Source: Candidatus Helicobacter avistercoris (GTDB lineage: Bacteria > Campylobacterota > Campylobacteria > Campylobacterales > Helicobacteraceae). From it: a DNA stretch of 33,360 nt. Under the pieces are notes generated by a model that was not told where the DNA came from, ran no database searches, and saw only the letters and a list, made by a program, of their open reading frames with translations. Positions within the stretch are counted from its first letter, which is position 1, and every line of letters begins with the position of its first letter. Shown here piece after piece: positions 30,846-33,360 of the stretch. The position numbers and the translations under genes were made by a program. The stretch covers positions 1-33,360 of the forward strand of contig DXDJ01000049.1 of the NCBI GenBank assembly GCA_019115525.1, written 5' to 3'.

Positions 30846-31086
30846 TGCTAAAAAACAAGCTAGGGCTAAAAAGCCAAAGTGCTCTTGCAGAGGCTGAGGA
30901 GAGGATCATCTTCTAGCAATGGAGCGAAGCCCTATCAAAGATACCGAGCTTAAACTCTTGCTTCAAGAAGCACTCAGTGATGAAGTAGAGAGCGAGAGTG
31001 TATTTATGAGAGGGATTGATGCAAGTTATGCGTATGAGGGGTATGAGATGTATAGGCTTGAGGAGCTAGAAATACTCCTTACATAG
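30845..31086 (+). pseudogene. fic (Fic/DOC family) remnant with internal deletion
   Basis: 30845-30916 encodes MLKNKLGLKSQSALAEAEERIIF* (Fic N-terminus-like). 30919-31086, in another frame, encodes MERSPIKDTELKLLLQEALSDEVESESVFMRGIDASYAYEGYEMYRLEELEILLT* (Fic C-terminus-like). The catalytic core is absent. Confidence 0.6.
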
Positions 31087-31442
31087 GACTTTGAGTAATG
31101 AGGGGGAGATGCTATTAGGAATTGTCTTGTTTGTGCTGATATAGCCAACAAGTTTGCCTTCTTTGATAATCATTGGGGGTGTAAGTGTAATGGGATTAGT
31201 GGCGGAATAACTAGAAAACTCACTTCCAAAATCTCCATACTCATTGAAGATAGATAACGAACTGTATTCACTCCCAAAATTCCCAAATTCATTGAAAATT
31301 GAATCGCTAGAAAATGAGCTTCCAATTTTTCCTAAAAAAGTATTCTTTTCATTTTGAGCTACAACATAGGCATTTTCAAGTCCGTAACATATTTCATTGG
31401 CATTAAGCCCCAAACCAAGACAAAGAAGTAAAAAAGCCTCAT
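31066..31442 (-). CDS. secreted repeat protein, probably frameshifted in the signal peptide
   Basis: Main frame 31066-31413 has 16-aa repeats GSSFSSDSIFNEFGNF/GSEYSSLSIFNEYGDF/GSEFSSYSATNP. Start ATG at 31442 is out of frame across an A6 tract (plus strand 31430-31435). Confidence 0.6.
31192..31323 (-). repeat. coding tandem repeat, about 48-bp unit, about 2.75 copies
   Basis: Repeated 16-aa unit in the translation; consensus G-S-x-[FY]-S-S-x-S-I-F-N-E-[FY]-G-x-F. Confidence 0.8.
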
Positions 31443-31446
31443 AATC

Positions 31447-32178
31447 TTATCCATTAAGCTCATAGGATTGCCTCATAATTTTTACAATATCTTCAAGCTC
31501 AGAGAGATTGTTAAAAATCATCTCATAATCTCTTCCCCAAATGCCATTTTCTGATATATCTTTGACAATCCCTTTGGGGTCTAGGAATACTTCGCCTTTT
31601 TTAAAATTGGGATAGACTTTGATTTGCTTTTTTTGAATAAGGACAGAACCCACGCTTCTAATGCTTCCCCTAAAAATGATATACACTCTTGTAGGTTCAA
31701 TTTCAATTTCACCAAAGGAGAGAATGGCTTCTTTTAGAGCTAAATACATTGCTTGAATCCTAGCAGGAGTGTGGAGTAGATGATCCTCTTGGGTATAAAA
31801 CGCCTTTTTCTCTGTGGTTTTTTGGGGAGTGATAGAGGAGATTTGGGAAATTTTTGTGATGATATTGTCTTTGCAATGGGGTTTGAGTAGAGCAAATTGC
31901 TGTGGAGTAATTGTTTTGATTGAGTTTAAAAGGGCTAGATATTCTTTGATTTCTTTGCTGTTTTGCTCCATTTCTAAGAGCTTTTGAGTATTTTGAATAA
32001 AGGTGTAGACTCCACTTTCAAGAGCTTTATTGTGTTTGATTTTTTCTGCACTCTCTCTTAGAATCTTTACTTTATCCAAATCAATATTTGAAAAATTTTC
32101 AAATACATGCTTTTCCCACTGTGAAATTTCTTCTAGCGTTGCTGTTTGATTGATGATTTTCTCCTCGATGTTTTTCAT
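31447..32178 (-). CDS. protein with C-terminal DUF5655-like domain
   Basis: HTPARIQAMYLALKEAILSFGEIEIEPTRVYIIFRG..KQIKVYPNFKKGEVFLDPKGIVKDISENGIWGRDYEMIFNNLSELEDIVKIMRQSYE resembles DUF5655. Confidence 0.7.
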   Translation of the reverse strand: MKNIEEKIINQTATLEEISQWEKHVFENFSNIDLDKVKILRESAEKIKHNKALESGVYTFIQNTQKLLEMEQNSKEIKEYLALLNSIKTITPQQFALLKPHCKDNIITKISQISSITPQKTTEKKAFYTQEDHLLHTPARIQAMYLALKEAILSFGEIEIEPTRVYIIFRGSIRSVGSVLIQKKQIKVYPNFKKGEVFLDPKGIVKDISENGIWGRDYEMIFNNLSELEDIVKIMRQSYELNG

Positions 32179-32187
32179 ATTTCCCTC

Positions 32188-32538
32188 TTAGTATTTATTT
32201 TTCTCATAAGATTGTTTGATGAGGTCTAGGATATCTTTAAGTTCACTCTTTTGCTTAAATACAAACCTGCTAAATCTCCCATAAGCATTGTGTTTTTTGA
32301 CCAAATTCTTGGGATCAACAAAATCACTAGGCAAGAGGTTGGTAAAAATTGTTATGTTGCTTTGATTTTCAAATGCAAGAGCACAAATATTTTTTTTGCC
32401 TCTGCCCTTGCAAGAAATACAAGTGTCGTTACCGATAATAGGAAAAGAACTAAAATTTCTAATTTCTTTTTCTAATATAGAGTACATTTCTCTTTGTATC
32501 GGAGTAGCTTTAGCTAGATAACTTTCTATTGCATTCAT
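32188..32538 (-). CDS. small DUF5655-like protein (paralogue of the neighbouring domain)
   Basis: TIFTNLLPSDFVDPKNLVKKHNAYGRFSRFVFKQKSELKDILDLIKQSYE parallels the adjacent ORF; contains CISC. Confidence 0.6.
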   Translation of the reverse strand: MNAIESYLAKATPIQREMYSILEKEIRNFSSFPIIGNDTCISCKGRGKKNICALAFENQSNITIFTNLLPSDFVDPKNLVKKHNAYGRFSRFVFKQKSELKDILDLIKQSYEKNKY

Positions 32539-32690
32539 TTTTTATCCTTATTTTTATAGATGATGAAATTATATCTATTTTTCAACGTAGAAACAACGTT
32601 ATTTATATAGAGAATCAAAATATAAAAAAATAAAAACAAAAATAGAGAAAATCTAGAGAGGGAAGGGTAGGGGTGAGGAGGTTTTCCTCC

Positions 32691-32999
32691 TTAATACGCA
32701 GGGTTTTTAACGCATTTGATTTTGATTTTTTCTGCCACCATATTTTGAGAGTTTTTGGCTAAACCTACTTTGATGAAATCCCCTTGTTTGAGATCTACAA
32801 ACTTTTTGTCACTATCCCAGCCGATTCCACAAGATTCTTGTTTGATTTTTGTATAGGGCATAACCTTGATTGTGTTGCCATTGACTTGGATGGTTTTGTT
32901 TGCATTATCAATGCTATCAATCATTCCTTTGAAATCTGAAGCCATCAAAGCTCCTGTACTCAAAATCACTGCTATTGCTCCTGTAAGTAGAGTTTTCAT
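32691..32999 (-). CDS. small exported protein, DUF5666/OB-fold-like
   Basis: Signal peptide MKTLLTGAIAVILSTGALMA then DFKGMIDSIDNANKTIQVNGNTIKVMPYTKI..DLKQGDFIKV. Confidence 0.65.
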   Translation of the reverse strand: MKTLLTGAIAVILSTGALMASDFKGMIDSIDNANKTIQVNGNTIKVMPYTKIKQESCGIGWDSDKKFVDLKQGDFIKVGLAKNSQNMVAEKIKIKCVKNPAY

Positions 33000-33133
33000 A
33001 TTTTTCTCCTAGTTTGATTTTGCCTCTCTTAAGAGGTGATGGCGGAATTGTAAGAATCAAAAATAAATTTTATATAAAACTAAAATGATTTAATTTTATG
33101 AGATTGGGAGACAATAGAGCCACCCATTCCCTA

Positions 33134-33147
33134 GGGGGGGGGGGGGG
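33134..33147 (+). repeat. homopolymeric G14 tract flanked by an 8-bp inverted repeat
   Basis: CATTCCCT (33125-33132) - A - G14 - ATA - AGGGAATG (33151-33158); no substantial ORF. Confidence 0.95.
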
Positions 33148-33298
33148 ATAAGGGAATGGCATCTCAGAGGAGATGTGTTAAAAAATTCTATTGATAAAAA
33201 GGAGACTCAACGAAAAAACAAAAACCAATAATAAGGCTCTATGATGCCCTCAACCCTCTAACACCACAAAGAGAGTGAAGGCATCAGTAAACCTTATA

Positions 33299-33320
33299 TT
33301 CCTAGCCCAAAGGCTAGGAA
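33299..33320. other. strong hairpin, 9-bp stem, 4-nt loop
   Basis: TTCCTAGCC - CAAA - GGCTAGGAA. Confidence 0.7.
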
Positions 33321-33330
33321 ATGGGATTAT

Positions 33331-33354
33331 TGAGCTTTTTGCTCAGTTTTGTTT
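33331..33354 (+). terminator. possible intrinsic terminator
   Basis: TGAGC-TTTTT-GCTCA followed by GTTTTGTTT. Confidence 0.45.
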
Positions 33355-33360
33355 GTATCT

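Noticed and set aside
33070-33162. 30-aa minus-strand ORF through the poly-C complement (MPFPYPPPPPREWVALLSPNLIKLNHFSFI)
   Set aside because: Very short, no clear RBS and low complexity; more likely incidental to the G-tract.

Overview
The window is an AT-rich Helicobacter/epsilonproteobacterial chromosome segment that spans the replication origin. Its core is gyrB, dnaN and dnaA (minus strand) next to ruvC and thyX (plus strand). TGTGAA/TTCACA DnaA-box cores cluster on both sides of dnaA, suggesting a bipartite oriC. Flanking housekeeping blocks are ksgA-rnj-kdsD, folB-plsY, rnr-holA-rpsF-ssb-rpsR, and nadK-recN-NFACT protein. The best candidate for an interesting system is a tightly overlapping three-gene operon at 5469-8214. 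It encodes a MotA/TolQ/ExbB-like channel with a long coiled-coil tail (ZorA-like), a single-TM OmpA/MotB-like protein (ZorB-like), and a compact HNH nuclease. It resembles a Zorya type II-like anti-phage system and is followed by a perfect 10-bp inverted repeat. Other accessory signals are: two family-2 glycosyltransferases with in-frame poly-C tracts (C10 and C11), where any single-base slip truncates the protein; tandem T4-Imm-like small membrane proteins next to gyrB; an internally deleted fic gene remnant; a repeat protein whose signal peptide is broken at a 6-nt homopolymer; a tandem pair of DUF5655-like proteins; and a G14 tract within an inverted repeat in a hairpin-rich ORF-poor region at the right edge. 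All calls come from reading the sequence and supplied translations; no database search was run.
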